DNA of 64,000 nucleotides from Laccaria trichodermophora (taxonomy: Eukaryota > Basidiomycota > Agaricomycetes > Agaricales > Hydnangiaceae). Shown in pieces: positions 10,295-21,147 of this stretch (positions are counted from its first letter, which is position 1; the number at the start of each line of letters is the position of its first letter). The notes under the pieces are model-generated. The model had not been told where the DNA came from, did not search any database, and was given only the letters and a program-made list of their open reading frames with translations. The stretch spans positions 992,001-1,056,000 of the forward strand of contig JACTVC010000007.1 in assembly GCA_018417955.1 (NCBI GenBank), given 5' to 3'. Position numbers and translations under genes: made by a program.

Positions 10295-10400
10295 GAGGTC
10301 TTTATTGTCCTCTACTGATTCCTGCCAGAATCCGGCAGAATCCGGGGAATTCCAGGAATTCCAGAGGAATCAAATTTGGCAGAGTGCATGTTTTGTGCCC
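10295..10400 (+). mobile_element. GAGGTC-type terminus (GAGGTCTTTATTGTCC family)
   Basis: GAGGTCTTTATTGTCCTCTACTGATTCC is followed by AGAATCCGG and GGAATTCC words and ATTTGGCAGAG. Related ends occur at 36210 (inverted) and 45457. The 8 bases before it are CCTTGAAC. A CAGTACTTT-type partner with the same flank is not visible. Confidence 0.6.
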
Positions 10401-10784
10401 TTTCCCTTCCCTGCTGCTTTCGAATCATCATCGACCTCGTCCATGACCTCATTAGTGGTCGATTTCGCTTTTTTGTTCAATTTGTTGGCCCCCAATTCTG
10501 TGCATTTGCGTTTTTCGGGTGCTAGGGGTTGGTGTTGGAGCCTGCTGCAGTTGCAGGGCTTATTGGGGCGTGTGTTGGTGGGCATTGTGTTTGGTGATGT
10601 GTTGCAATGGGTAGCAATGGGTGGTGATGGCGTAGATGGTTGTTGAGGCATTGTTGATGGAAGTGGTGAGGTTGTGGGTTGAGGGTTTGGACGAAATTAT
10701 CACTTGCAGAATTTGCTGACGTCCTTTCCAGGAAGGAGGTCAGCACGTTGGTACATAGAGCATATAATACTGACCTATAATAAT

Positions 10785-11165
10785 GCCATCATGGTGCAAC
10801 TGGTAAAGCACTTGATTATGATGTGTTTGCCTTTCTGTACATAAGGTTGAGAGTTCAATTCTGTTAGGTTGTGCTTTTTTATATATTATATAATAACAAC
10901 AACAGTGATAAAATGCTGGTCCCACTGGGCTCCCTGTCCCTGGAAATTCCTACTGGACTCCACTATACCAATTCCTTAGAAATCCACCAGAAATCCACAA
11001 TTCCTGGTGATTTGGGGTCAGTCCAGTAGGAATTCACTAGGACTCCACTAGGACTAGGATATGACCAGCCAACATAAAATGTGTCCCAGTCCTAGTCCAG
11101 TCCAGTAGGATTCCGGGAATCCAGTAGGAGTCCAGTAGTAATAGGTGGGGGAGAGTAAAGAGCTC
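10785..11165 (+). mobile_element. GAGCTC-end of a KDZ-type element with tRNA-like module
   Basis: A tRNA-like stretch and tail are followed by an array of TAGGAATTC, ACTAGGACTCC and AGTAGGAGTCC words and the end GGTGGGGGAGAGTAAAGAGCTC at 11165. The same end recurs at 28031-28047 (GGAGTGTAAAGAGCTC) after the same TAGGA/GTCCAGTAGG words, so the two belong to one family. The other end is not found. Confidence 0.6.
10786..10904 (+). ncRNA. tRNA-like Pol III segment with AACAACAACA tail
   Basis: The A box TGGTGCAACTGG is at 10792-10803 and the B box GTTCAATTC at 10853-10861. The tail is a T run, ATATATTATATAATA and AACAACAACA. As in the copies at 6669 and 8874, it points toward the nearby terminus (11165). 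Confidence 0.6.
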
Positions 11166-11421
11166 TTCCATGCAGGTGTTTGAGGTCCCAGGATACTCCA
11201 GAGCACCAACAATGCATGGCATTGTCTGTCTTGCTCTGTTTGGCAATATTTTTGGAGTTTTGTGCTCCAGGTTTCCATACAGAGGATGGAGCAAGGATGG
11301 AGCCAGGAAAAAATTGGGACATATGGATATGTCGCAAGTGTTTTGGCTATGCAAATGTGTTCGAGGACATTTTGTCAGGGAATGGTAGTGGGAAACAATA
11401 AATTGAAAGAAAAGAAAGTCA

Positions 11422-11600
11422 GAGGTCTTTACCTTCCCCAGGTTATTCCATATGGATTTCATGGAATCAATGTTGGCTGAGGACCCAGCCAGTTTCTCAT
11501 TCCATGGACATCATGGATTCCATATGGAATGCAGGCATATCCACATTGGACTCCATGAAGAAGTCCATATGGATTCCATGGAAGACCATTATACCATTAG
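11422..11600 (+). mobile_element. GAGGTC-type terminus with CCATATGGA words
   Basis: GAGGTCTTTACCTTCCCCAGG begins at 11422, followed by TTCCATATGGATTTCATGG and further CATGGATTCCATATGGA words up to about 11585. The word is shared with the element at 31027-32280. The 8-base flank is GAAAGTCA. No partner end is seen. Confidence 0.6.
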
Positions 11601-11639
11601 AATACATATAAATATACTATTTATGGTGTCCTTACTGTA

Positions 11640-11715
11640 TTTAAGCAAAAATTAAATTTTGCACAAGAGGGAATTGAACTCTTGATGTTGTGGAGAGCCA
11701 ACTGAGCTATAAAGG
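11640..11715 (-). ncRNA. tRNA-like Pol III segment on the minus strand
   Basis: On the minus strand the A box TAGCTCAGTTGG (11709-11698) matches the consensus exactly and the B box GTTCAATTCC lies at 11680-11671. It points toward the GAGGTC terminus at 11422, the same relative orientation as the three plus-strand examples. An A/T-rich segment follows. Confidence 0.6.
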
Positions 11716-11779
11716 CTTTGTTATATAGCAAAGAAAAGGTAAGTATATACCACCCTCAGTCATGTGGCATCTCAGGCAT

Positions 11780-12174
11780 GACACCTGTTGGCTTGAATAC
11801 TGTTTCTTCCCAGTTTCTTCCTTCCCCACCACCATCATCTTCCACCCACCACCACCACAAGTGCCCAGGAGGTCAAGACGACATGGCAGATGTGCCATGT
11901 CATCCAGACAGCTCACCATCCATTCCACATCACATGGCAACCAGACGATGACAGCCCACCTCAACATGACCAACATGTCACAAGAGCAAACCCACATCCA
12001 CAAAAACACCCAATGAGCCCACCACCCACACACAATGACCCAGCACCCATGTGGGGCCATGTCACCAACACAAGTACCCACAAATGACAACAAGTGCCTG
12101 CAAATGACAACAAATGCCCATGAAACCACAACAACCCAGCACCCACGCAGGGCTATGTTACCAACATGAGCACC
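11780..12174. repeat. Eroded CACCCA/ATGACAACA minisatellite, left part
   Basis: Words such as CCACCACC, CATGTGGC, AATGACAACAAGTGCC and CCCAGCACCCA repeat irregularly. The same material resumes at 13170-13380, because a hAT MITE (12183-13161) splits it. The CpG-rich form of this cassette is at 19560-20260. Confidence 0.65.
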
Positions 12175-12182
12175 ATGGAAGA

Positions 12183-13161
12183 TAGTGTTGCCGCAGCTTG
12201 GCTAGCCGAGAGCCGGCTTATAGGCATCCGCCATCATATTTTTGAGATATCTGTCATGCTAAGTTTCATGATTCATCAGGAGGGTGTACTCTATCTTTGT
12301 GAGTTCTCCATCATCATCCTTCATTAAAGGCTCATTTACAACCTATTCTAGTGTAGTTTGAAGGTCCCAAAGAGACGAGAGGTTCGTGTGTCCGCGTTCT
12401 GGAGATATGTTCCATTTTCTGTTTTGGGGAGCAAGTACCCTAGGTCAGTCAAATTTCCATCATTTCTTATGATCTAGGGCTCGTTTAAAACGTATTCCAG
12501 TGTCGTTTGAAGGTCCTGATGAGACGAGAGGTTTGCGTGTCCGCATTCTGGAGCTATGTTTCATTTTCTGTTTTGGGAGCAAGTACCCTAGGTCAGTCAG
12601 ATTTCCATCGTTTCTTATGATCTAGGGCTTGTTTAAAATGTATTCTAGTGTCGTTTGAAGGTCCCAAAGAGACAAGAGGTTCACATGTCCGCATTCTGGA
12701 GCTATGTTCCATTTTCTGTTTTGGGGAGCAAGTACCCTAGGTCAGTCAAATTTCCATCGTTTCTTATGATCTATGTCTTGTTTCAAACATATTCTAGTGT
12801 AGTTTGAAGGTCCTGAAGAGACGAGAGGATTGTGTGTCCACGTTCTGGAGATATATTACATTTTCTGTTTTGGGGGGTGTGACTCTGTCACACTGTCTCA
12901 GGCAATTCTTAGCTATTTTCTATGATCTTAGGTTCATTTAAAGTATATTCTATTACATACTAGTTGAATAATATGTACAGACAAAAGCCAATTTTATTTG
13001 TTTCGAATGAGCTAGCATGTGTGGTTGATGAGGCTGAAAATCCCGGCTCTAGCCGGCTCAAGCAGTAGCCAAGCCAGATCAATTGGCTCGGCTCGGCTCG
13101 GCTTTAATTTCAGCTCAGCTGTGGCTTGAACCAGTTAAAAGCTGAAGCTGCGGCAACACTA
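12183..13161. mobile_element. hAT-type MITE, 979 bp
   Basis: The ends are TAGTGTTGCCGCAGCTT and its complement AAGCTGCGGCAACACTA. Perfect 8-bp duplications ATGGAAGA lie at 12175-12182 and 13162-13169. TAGTGTTGCC-like termini and 8-bp duplications are typical of hAT elements. Subterminal GCCGGCT and GGCTCGG words flank a tandem repeat. There is no coding capacity. Confidence 0.9.
12345..12890 (+). repeat. About 150-bp tandem repeat inside the hAT MITE
   Basis: Roughly 3.5 units each contain GTTTGAAGGTCC, GAGACGAGAGG, TCTGGAG, TTCCATTTTCTGTTTTGGGG and AAGTACCCTAGGTCAGTC. GTTTGAAGGTCC recurs near 12356, 12507, 12652 and 12803. Confidence 0.85.
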
Positions 13162-13169
13162 ATGGAAGA

Positions 13170-13380
13170 TGATGAGTGCCCATGAATGACAATGAACTCC
13201 CACAGAAACACACCATGGCAGCCTGGCACCCACAAACAACAATGAAAAACAACACAACACCCAAAAAAGAGAATGCGCCCATGAATGACAACACCCAGGG
13301 GACAGCAACAACCTCAAAACTTGTGGACAACACAACACCTGAATGCCCATGAATGACAACAACCCCTGCTTACAAATGGA
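13170..13380. repeat. Eroded minisatellite, right part
   Basis: This continues the 11780-12174 cassette after the hAT insertion, with CCCATGAATGACAACA and CACAACACC words. Confidence 0.6.
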
Positions 13381-14111
13381 GATGAATGTACATGTGAGTC
13401 AGTGATGTGGATATATGATAAAGATGATCAGTGAAATCTTGGAGATGCATCATGCATGTTGTGCCATGTGAAGAGCACATATCTGTGGTGGTGTGAAGTG
13501 TTCACTTTGAACTTCTCGCATAGCTGAAGCCAAGAGGGAAGGGGGAGGCAAGAATGGGTGGATCTGGGATCAACACCCATGAGTGAGCAATGAGCAGTTA
13601 CAAGATACTCAGCTGGCCCAACATGATTATCCATACTGTAGGAAGTACAGATTTACAAAGCACTACATGTAGTGCAAGAGGATGGCAAGACTGCTGACAA
13701 GATGGTGGTTCAAGACAAAAGATCAATATATTATGTAAGATATCCAAATCTAGCTGTATACCACTGTTTGACTATGGCCTCTGGGCATTCCCTTCCAATC
13801 CTATATCACAGGTGGTAAGTGTTTAAGGTGTTAGTGTGTGTGTGTGTTGTTTAGATGTTCACACATCTTGTCAGGGTGTCTGATAGCACTTTCCTCACTC
13901 CTACATGTCACAGTCTTCTCAGTGATGGTCCTTCTCTAGATGCAGTTCAATGAGTCACCTGTGTAGGATGAGAAATGATGTGCAGTATGCACTTTGCTTC
14001 CTGCACCAATTCAAATATGTCCTTCTTGTTGTTTGAGTCTGAAAATCCCTGAAAAGGTGAGATAGAAAAAAGGAATGCAACTGAGTTGTCAACTACCTTT
14101 CACATTACTCA
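13381..14111. other. No recognisable feature
   Basis: Mixed-composition sequence with stops in all frames and a short GTGTGTGTGTG run near 13840. I see no gene, terminus or word array. Confidence 0.4.
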
Positions 14112-14600
14112 TACAGTGACTCACTATAAGTATTGCACCACCTAAAAAATACTATATCTTCCTCAACTTCTGGGGACTAGTTACCATATAAATATGATAA
14201 TATACAAATATTCTATATACATCTTTTACATGAATATGAGGTCTGGATCTCATCCTCTGCTTCATGTAGAAAAAAGTGAAAAAATGAGGTTTTAAGAGTT
14301 TTACCAATACTCCATATGAGGGTCTAGAAAAATGTAAAGAATTAAGTACTTGCTGACTCAAGTATACAGAACTTTGAATAATATCAATTGGATTAGTGGT
14401 TGTTGAGATATAGGTGTAAGAAAAGGGCTTGTCACAATGGGGTAGATGATGAAACAAGGCCCATTCTTACACCTATATCTCAACAACTGCTACTCCAGTT
14501 GAAATGATTCAAGGTTCTGTATACTTGAGTAGGCTAGTACTATATATTTTTTCAACTCTCACATGAAGTATTTGTAAAACTGTCAAAGCCTCATTTTTCA
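14112..14600. mobile_element. Foldback Tc1/mariner-type MITE, right end lost
   Basis: After TA at 14112-14113 the end reads CAGTGACTCACTATAAG, then ATTGCACCACC. The body is a large inverted repeat centred near 14455: the left arm TGAATATGAGGTCTGGATCTC..TGTTGAGATATAGGTGTAAG returns as CTTACACCTATATCTCAACA. A second copy at 33055-33799 keeps the opposite end (GGTGCAAGACTTTTGCATAGCCACTG followed by TA). The TA target and CAGTGRCT terminus suggest Tc1/mariner. Confidence 0.7.
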
Positions 14601-14629
14601 CTTCAGGCAACCACCTAACCCTACCCTTT

Positions 14630-15010
14630 TAGGGTAGTTAGTCCATGCCAATATGACTACCCTATGAGGGTCCAATACCATGGTGTGTCCCACCTATTTC
14701 ATGGAGTCCCATGGTATTAGCCAGGTACTCCCATGGGAGTTCCATGGTATCTCCTAGGACTTCCAGATTCCTCTTACATTTCCTTGGGAGTCCCAAATAT
14801 TATATTCCCTGGGATTCCTAAAGGTAAGGGACTCCCATCTGATTCTTTGGGACTCCCAGGTAAATATGTCCTATTCCCTGGGACTCCCAAGTATATATGT
14901 ACCTAAATTTATCCTCTGGGACTCCCATATATATATATGTACCTAAATTCATCCTCTGGGACTCCCAAAGGTGAGGGACTCCCATCTGGTTCTGGGACTC
15001 ACTAGTATAT
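14630..15010 (+). repeat. Array of GGGACTCCC words
   Basis: Near-palindromic words GGGACTCCCA, CCATGGGAG and TCCCTGGGA repeat about twelve times with A/T spacers such as TATATATGTACCTAAATT. It is built like the element-end arrays elsewhere, but I cannot place a matching terminus. AGGGTAGTTAGTCC at 14631 may be one. Confidence 0.6.
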
Positions 15011-15039
15011 ATTTATTTAAATTCTAAATGTGCCTGTCA

Positions 15040-15250
15040 GCAGCAACAGCCAAGCCTTATGCTGTAACAGAGAGAAGGCTTGCAGTTTATAACAACCAAG
15101 ACTTATACTATAACAAACTTATAATCACCAAGCCTTATATTATAACAGACAGCAGGCTTGAAACTTATAAATCTGACCAAGCCTTATACTATAACAAACT
15201 TATAAGGAACATTATACTATAGCAGAAGAGAAGGCTTGAAGCTTATAACA
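15040..15250 (+). repeat. Imperfect tandem repeat (AAGCCTTATA..TAACA)
   Basis: Units of about 55-65 bases carry CCAAGCCTTATACTATAACA and AGGCTTGAARCTTATAA. Four divergent copies are visible, with no coding potential of note. Confidence 0.6.
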
Positions 15251-15387
15251 TAGATTAGATTATATTGACCAGTGATAATAACAACCAAGATAACAAGAAT
15301 GCCTTATACAATGAAGACTTAAAACTTATATAGACTATACAGCAATAAATAAGTTGCATTCACATAAGTAAATAATTGCATGTCTAG

Positions 15388-15488
15388 CTACTGATAGTCC
15401 TCCCCATGGAAAGCATCTGCGAGATCAATGGCCTCCAGGGTATCAATCAAATCAATGTCAAGACTCTCAACATCGGACACATCCATTT
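15388..15488 (-). pseudogene. 3' part of a split minus-strand reading frame
   Basis: Read on the minus strand this is the C-terminus DVSDVESLDIDLIDTLEAID, then LADAFHGEDYQ and TAG at 15390-15388. The upstream part lies beyond the 15489-18748 element, at 18756-18972, and the frame joins exactly across the target duplication (..GVDEMD..). Function unknown; the C-terminus is acidic. The continuous frame on both sides strongly suggests the element landed in an exon. Confidence 0.6.
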
Positions 15489-18400
15489 CACTTCAGTCAC
15501 CCATTTTTGGGTACCTATGAGGTTATCCAATTCTTTGAATTAGGGAACCTTAGTGGTACCCCATTCCAGAGTGGTATGAGCCTCATACCAATTCCATCAT
15601 ACCATTCCACCTCATACCATACCATACCATACCATACCATACCATACCATTCCATACCATACCATACCATTCCATACCATTCCATACCATTCCATACCAT
15701 ACCATACCATACCATCATTCCATAGCTGTCACAGGATGTCTGGGGTCCTTTTTACAAAATATGAAAATTATTTCTCCAGGCTGCAATACTGATCCATTGG
15801 GCTCCATTTTTTGTGGAATGGTTCTTCAGATTTCTTCTGACATTTTAAGCTACCAGTGGAGGCTATAGGATGAACTTGATCCTTTGAAAATTCACTTGAA
15901 AATTAGCTTGATTGGGCTTTATCCCAGGGTTTGGCCATTTTCACTGTGGATAATCTATCACAAGCCACTTAAAAGTGTATATCTTGCCAGGCCATTTATA
16001 TTCATGACAAATAAATCAATGTTGTATCCATCACAATGGCATGGGCTCTGAAGGAAAACAAGAATTTTGCAAGACTTTATTTATTGCAAAGGCATGAACT
16101 TTAGCCAAATTACTACCCAAGGCAAGGATGCCTTCTTCAGATAGAATATGTTCAAAATTTGCCATCTATGAAAAAGTATGGGGTCATTCCATAGGAATGG
16201 GATCATCAAAAAAATTGGATTTGGAATCTCCTCATATCTGCCACTCAGCAGAGCTGGGATTGTGGGGAATTTGGATTTGAACATTTGAACACAAGCAGGC
16301 CAAGACTTCTAATTACAAGCTTCAAGGTATCATTATTAAATATAGCTATTCTAATTAAAATCAAAATTCTGTCTTTCATACAATTAATCAGGGATGGTGA
16401 AGAGGTCCATAACATTGACAGCAATATGAACAAATGCTATGGACATTCACCTATGAGGGAGCAACTTGGGAGATGCTCTTGGAACAGATTGACAATTCCT
16501 TATCCCACATATCTTCAGAATCATACAATAGAGATGGAATCATACCATAGAGGTGGAATCATACCATACCATGGGAATGGGATTGTACCATGAGAATGGA
16601 ATCATTCCATTGAGATCATACCATGGAGATGGAATCATACCATGGGAATGGAATCATTCCATTGGGATCATACCATGAAGATGGAATCATACCAAGAACA
16701 TGGAATCATTCCATTGGTATCATACCATACCATGCAGAGATTTGCTTACAACATCCATATGTTAAAACATGTCTATTCAAAATAACAACCACATGAAATT
16801 TACATGTAAGCCAAATATGGTAATATAGCCAAGAATAGCCAGAAAATAGCCAGAAAATCAGAAGAAAATGACAGGGTGGTGCTCACTGTTGGTGATAACA
16901 TTGGGGTTGTTTTCAGGGTCCAGGGCACATTTCCAAATATGGTAATATATCCAAAAATAGCTAGAAAATAGCGAAAAAATTGGAAAAAACATATGAATGG
17001 TGTACAGAACATCAGGCACTGCCTTCAGGGTCCATCCCAAAAGGGAAATATCACCTGGTTTGACTAAAAAATGAAGAAAACCAAGACAAGAATGATTTGA
17101 CCTATCAGGGTCCATGTAATGGGTTGTTGGAATGATGGTCACATGACCAATTACCAAAAATGGTCAAAATACACTGTAGCTTCCCAAATCTGTTTGAATT
17201 ATGTTCTGAAGTGCTCCCGTTGTGGAGATATGAGGTAAAGGAATTTCAAAAGTGTCACGTTTTTTTTTTGTTTTTTGTGTTTTTCTCCATGAAAACAAAA
17301 CCAAATAACATGATTTTAGTATATTTAGAAAGCTAAAAGAAAGGGCTACAACTATTGTATCGTGGGAAAATTGACCAAAAAAGGAAGGTGCATGCCATCA
17401 GATATAGACTACCAAGTTTACTGATAGACTACAAAAAGGTCAGACTTAGACTACACAGTTTACTGATATACTATAAAAGACTACAAAAGTAAAACTTAGA
17501 CTACAAAGCTTGCTCATAGACTATAAAAGTCAGACTTAGACCACAAAAGCTAGGGTTAGGGTCAAAAGGTTATCTTGGCTACAAAGTTTGTAGTGTGTGC
17601 TTTTTCACTAGAAAAGTTTGTATTGTCTACTATTTGAGACTACAAAAGATTGTAGTGTGCACTTTTTCATTAGAAAAGTTTGTATTGTGCGCTTTTTGAG
17701 ACTACAAAAGATTGTAGTGTGCACTTTTTCATTAGAAAGGTTTGTATTGTCTGCTTTTAGTCATTACAAAAGATTGTAGTGTGCGCTTTTTCATTAGAAA
17801 AGTTTGTATTGTCTACTATTTGAGACTACAAAAGATTGTAGTGTGCGCTTTTTCATTAGAAAAGTTTGCAGTGTCTACTTTTTGACACTACAAAAGGTTG
17901 TAGTGTGCACTTTTTCATTAGAAAAGTTTGCAGTGTCCACTTTTTGAGACTACAAAAGGTTATAGTGTCTGCTTTTTCATTTAAAAAAGTTTGTTGCTGA
18001 CATGTAGTGTATGGTGTCCTTGGCCCTATCTATGTTATGGGGATGAGGTTGAAGGATTGCCATCCTTTTGCCAGTGTTGCTGCATTGGTTTTTGACATCA
18101 TGCACAAGTTGTCTTTCACATTACAAAAGGCCATTCTAAGCCTTTCATATTGATACCTACTGTCCTATCTCAAAACATAATTGTAAGCTCATGTGGATAT
18201 GGCTGAAGGATAGAGCCCATGCCATTGTGATGGATACAACATTGATTTATTTGTCATGAATATAAATGGCCTGGCAAGATATACACTTTTAAGTGGCTTG
18301 TGATAGATTATCCACAGTGAAAATGGCCAAACCCTGGGATAAAGCCCAATCAAGCTAATTTTCAAGTGAATTTTCAAAGGATCAAGTTCATCCTATAGCC

Positions 18401-18748
18401 TCCACTGGTAGCTTAAAATGTCAGAAGAAATCTGAAGAACCATTCCACAAAAAATGGAGCCCAATGGATCAGTATTGCAGCCTGGAGAAATAATTTTCAT
18501 ATTTTGTAAAAAGGACCCCAGACACCCTGTGACAGCTATGGAATGATGGTATGGTATGGTATGGAATGGTATGGAATGGTATGGTATGGTATGGTATGGT
18601 ATGAGGTGGAATGGTATGTGGCATCCATACCATGGTATGATGGAATTGGTATGAGGCTCATACCACTCTGGAATGGGGTACCACTAAGGTTCCCTAATTC
18701 AAAGAATTGGATAACCTCATAGGTACCCAAAAATGGGTGACTGAAGTG
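15489..18748. mobile_element. Long-TIR element, CACTTCAGTCACCC family, 3260 bp
   Basis: It begins CACTTCAGTCACCCATTTTT and ends with the complement. The terminal inverted repeats are about 540-560 bases (15489-16049 and 18212-18748), nearly identical over their length. Each TIR has an outer part with ACCATACCATTCC words and an inner conserved part starting GTCTGGGGTCCT. Flanks are TCCATTT on both sides (15482-15488 and 18749-18755), with the next base C making 8 bp possible. The interior holds GGAATCATACCATGGG words (16500-16740), a block shared with 36380-36750 and 45670-46110, and a 62-bp tandem repeat. No transposase is seen, so it is non-autonomous. Confidence 0.88.
17589..17990 (+). repeat. 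62-bp tandem repeat, about 6-7 copies
   Basis: Each unit contains GTAGTGTGCACTTTTTCATT, AGAAAAGTTTGTATTGTC and GAGACTACAAAAG. Divergence between units is low. It lies inside the long-TIR element. Confidence 0.9.
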
Positions 18749-18755
18749 TCCATTT

Positions 18756-18972
18756 CGTCTACCCCAATGGATGGTCCGCATTCCTCTATATCATCGTAGT
18801 CACCATACAAACGAGAGGTGACTTGTGCGGTTCAGGCCACTGTAATCTCATTCTCTGTCGGACCCCAAGCTGGTACAATGGCGTCGGCAGGTAAGGATTG
18901 TAAAGACTTCTTCCATATCGACAGGATATGAAGAAGCTCATCCTTTCGTAATTGAAGCTGATAATGTAACTC
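18756..18972 (-). pseudogene. 5' part of the split minus-strand reading frame
   Basis: On the minus strand it reads LELHYQLQLRKDELLHILSI, WKKSLQSLPADAIVPAWGP, TENEITVA, one TGA (18834-18832), then TAQVTSRLYGDYDDIEECGP and SIGVDEMD, joining 15388-15488 across the insertion. Upstream it is cut at 18972/18973 by the GAGGTC end of another element. The start of the gene may be the fragment at 22741-22850. Product unknown; the TGA falls where CGA is plausible. Confidence 0.6.
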
Positions 18973-19559
18973 GAGGTCTTATCAGTGCCCCCCTAATTCC
19001 TGCAGGAATCCGGTCATTCCTGCGGATTCCAGTGGATTCCGGAGGAATGAAATTTGGCAGGGAGACCTGCAATTTTTTTCATTCTGGTGCCTTATCATTC
19101 CGGCGGAATTTGGGCATTCCAGAATTGACACTGGAATGTTCCGCGGAATCCACAGGAACGGAACACAACAGAACGGAATGCAACAGATTTGTTTGGATGT
19201 ATCATTTGTTTATTTCACTCGTGTTACCAAACAAAGCCAACGTTCATTCCTTCCCATCCCCCACCATCGTGTTTCTCCTCTGCCCCCTTCTGACCGCCCA
19301 TCTAGGATGATGACCATGACAAACACGACGGCGGCACATGACCCGTTAACAGGCATGTAACAACGAGACGACCAGGCAAGCACGTTGTGGCAACAAGGCA
19401 AACAAAGGCGTGGTGGAGAGACGATGACGAACCATGACAATGGTTTGTCGTCGTTCATCCTCTTTGCAACCCCATGAGTCCCCTTGCCGCTTTCTCATTG
19501 CTGACGGGTTTTTCAAGTGCAACGTCGCCCATGGCGACGAAATCATCTACATCCAACTA

Positions 19560-20260
19560 ACAACAGACACGACAACCACCCACTGCTCAGGAAAACACCC
19601 CACCACCCACAGAAACACCCCACCACCCTCGAAAACACCCCAGCTTCCACGAAAACGACATGCTGCTCACAAATTAATGCCCAGCACCCATCTACACTGC
19701 CAGCGCACATGGAAACAGCGCACTACACTCACGAAAACACCCTAGCGCACACGACAACCCCACGCCGCCCATGAAACAACGCCCAGCACCCATCTTACAC
19801 TGCCATCGCACATGAAACAATGCCCAGCATACACGAAAGCCCCATGCCGCTCACGAATCAATGCCCAGCACCCATCTACACTGCCAGCAGACACGAAAAC
19901 AGCCCACCACACTCACGAAAACACCCCAGCGCACACGAATACCCCACGCCGCCCACGAAACGATGCCCAGCGCCCATCTTACACCACCAGCACACACGAA
20001 ACAACACCCAGTGTACACAAAACAATGCCCAGCATACACGAAAACCCCATGCCGCCCACGAATCAATGCCCACCACCCATCTATACTGCCAGTGGACACG
20101 AAAACAGCCCACCACACCCACAAAAACACCCCAGCACCATCGAAAACCCCATGCCACACCACCTCACCCATGGAAACACCCTAGTACACACAACAACCCC
20201 ACACCGCCCACAAAACGACGCCCAGTGCCCATTCCCCCCTCAACAGGGCCCACCTTTCCG
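19560..20260. repeat. CpG-rich CACGAAAACACCCCA minisatellite
   Basis: Degenerate units contain CACGAAAACACCCC, GCCCAGCACCCATCTACACT, GCCAGCGCACA and CCATGCCGCCCACGAA. Many CG dinucleotides are retained. Overlapping open frames in both strands are read-through of the repeat. Confidence 0.8.
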
Positions 20261-20619
20261 TTGCACTGTCACTTACTTTACCATACACACAGTGAGATGG
20301 TGGGAATCCCACCTGCCATCTCATTTTTCATTTTTCATTCATGCGAGGGGGGACACTAACCCATTGCCATATCACTGACATGGCAACTAGACAATGAATG
20401 ACGATGCATTCGTTGTCATTTGTCCACGGCGCTACATACACTGTACTTTATATTTATTAATTAAATTAAGATTTCTTAATATGGAAATAAGATATCCTTT
20501 GCCCTGGTATAACAGTATGGGATGGGACTGCAAGTTCCTCCCACGTCTTTCTTCCCCCCCACTTTGTTCTTGCTACAGCATTTCGCTTTTTTTACCTTTT
20601 AACCTTTGTCTTTACCATT

Positions 20620-20965
20620 ATGAGTGCCAGAGAACTTAGTTCCCTACAAGCTGGGGTGACCTCCCCTCCCAAATGAGGCTGGAAACATGGCCAGTCTAAT
20701 TCTGAAGCAACAAGTAGCAAGCGCTCTAAGGCCACAGCTAAGAGTGACAATGAGGAGAGTGGTGAGGGAGAACCAGCAGCTGGGAAGAGCACCACAAGGA
20801 AGAGAAAGGCTGGTGGTAAGAAGGGAAAAGGAGCAAGGTATGTGGCCTACCTGATATCAGTACTTGTGTGCTGACTATTCTATTTAGGATGACAGGTGCC
20901 CAACGAGCAGCCAGTGACAAGGCTGAGAATGAAAAGGGCATCCCAGCTAAACTGACACCGTGAGC
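20620..20965 (+). pseudogene. 5' remnant of the KDZ accessory gene
   Basis: The ATG at 20620 opens MSARELSSLQAGVTSPPK, then an in-frame TGA (probably once CGA), then SEATSSKRSKATAKSDNEES, GEGEPAAGKSTTRKRKAGG and KKGKGA up to a GTATGTGG donor near 20837. After an intron ending CTATTTAG comes GAQRAASDKAENEKGIPAK and a second donor GTGAGC. Composition and exon layout parallel the accessory gene at 1399 (basic start, KKG/GKKG, then an AAEEA/RAAS exon). A further exon (about 21012-21147, HAGHSSTAFLPPGPTVSSS) is fused directly to the KDZ 3' end. Confidence 0.55.
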
Positions 20966-21147
20966 TTTTTTTACTTTACTTTTATTTAATTATTTATCAT
21001 GTGATATTGATAGTGTTGAATGAGCTCTTGAAGCTGCCAATACTTCTGTTGCACCTCCCAAGCATGCTGGCCACTCATCCACTGCCTTCCTCCCCCCTGG
21101 TCCTACTGTTTCAAGTAGCCATGAGCTTGATACTAAAAATATTCTAG

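Noticed and set aside
11640..11715. A functional tRNA gene
   Set aside because: A and B boxes are good, but acceptor and anticodon arms do not pair convincingly by eye and the position inside an element end fits a relic module.
17561..17575. TAGGGTTAGGG as a telomere repeat
   Set aside because: Fewer than two units inside an unrelated tandem region.
17589..17990. Regular 62-bp repeats that might suggest a CRISPR-like array
   Set aside because: The units are contiguous with no unique spacers, in eukaryotic transposon DNA; it is a plain tandem repeat.
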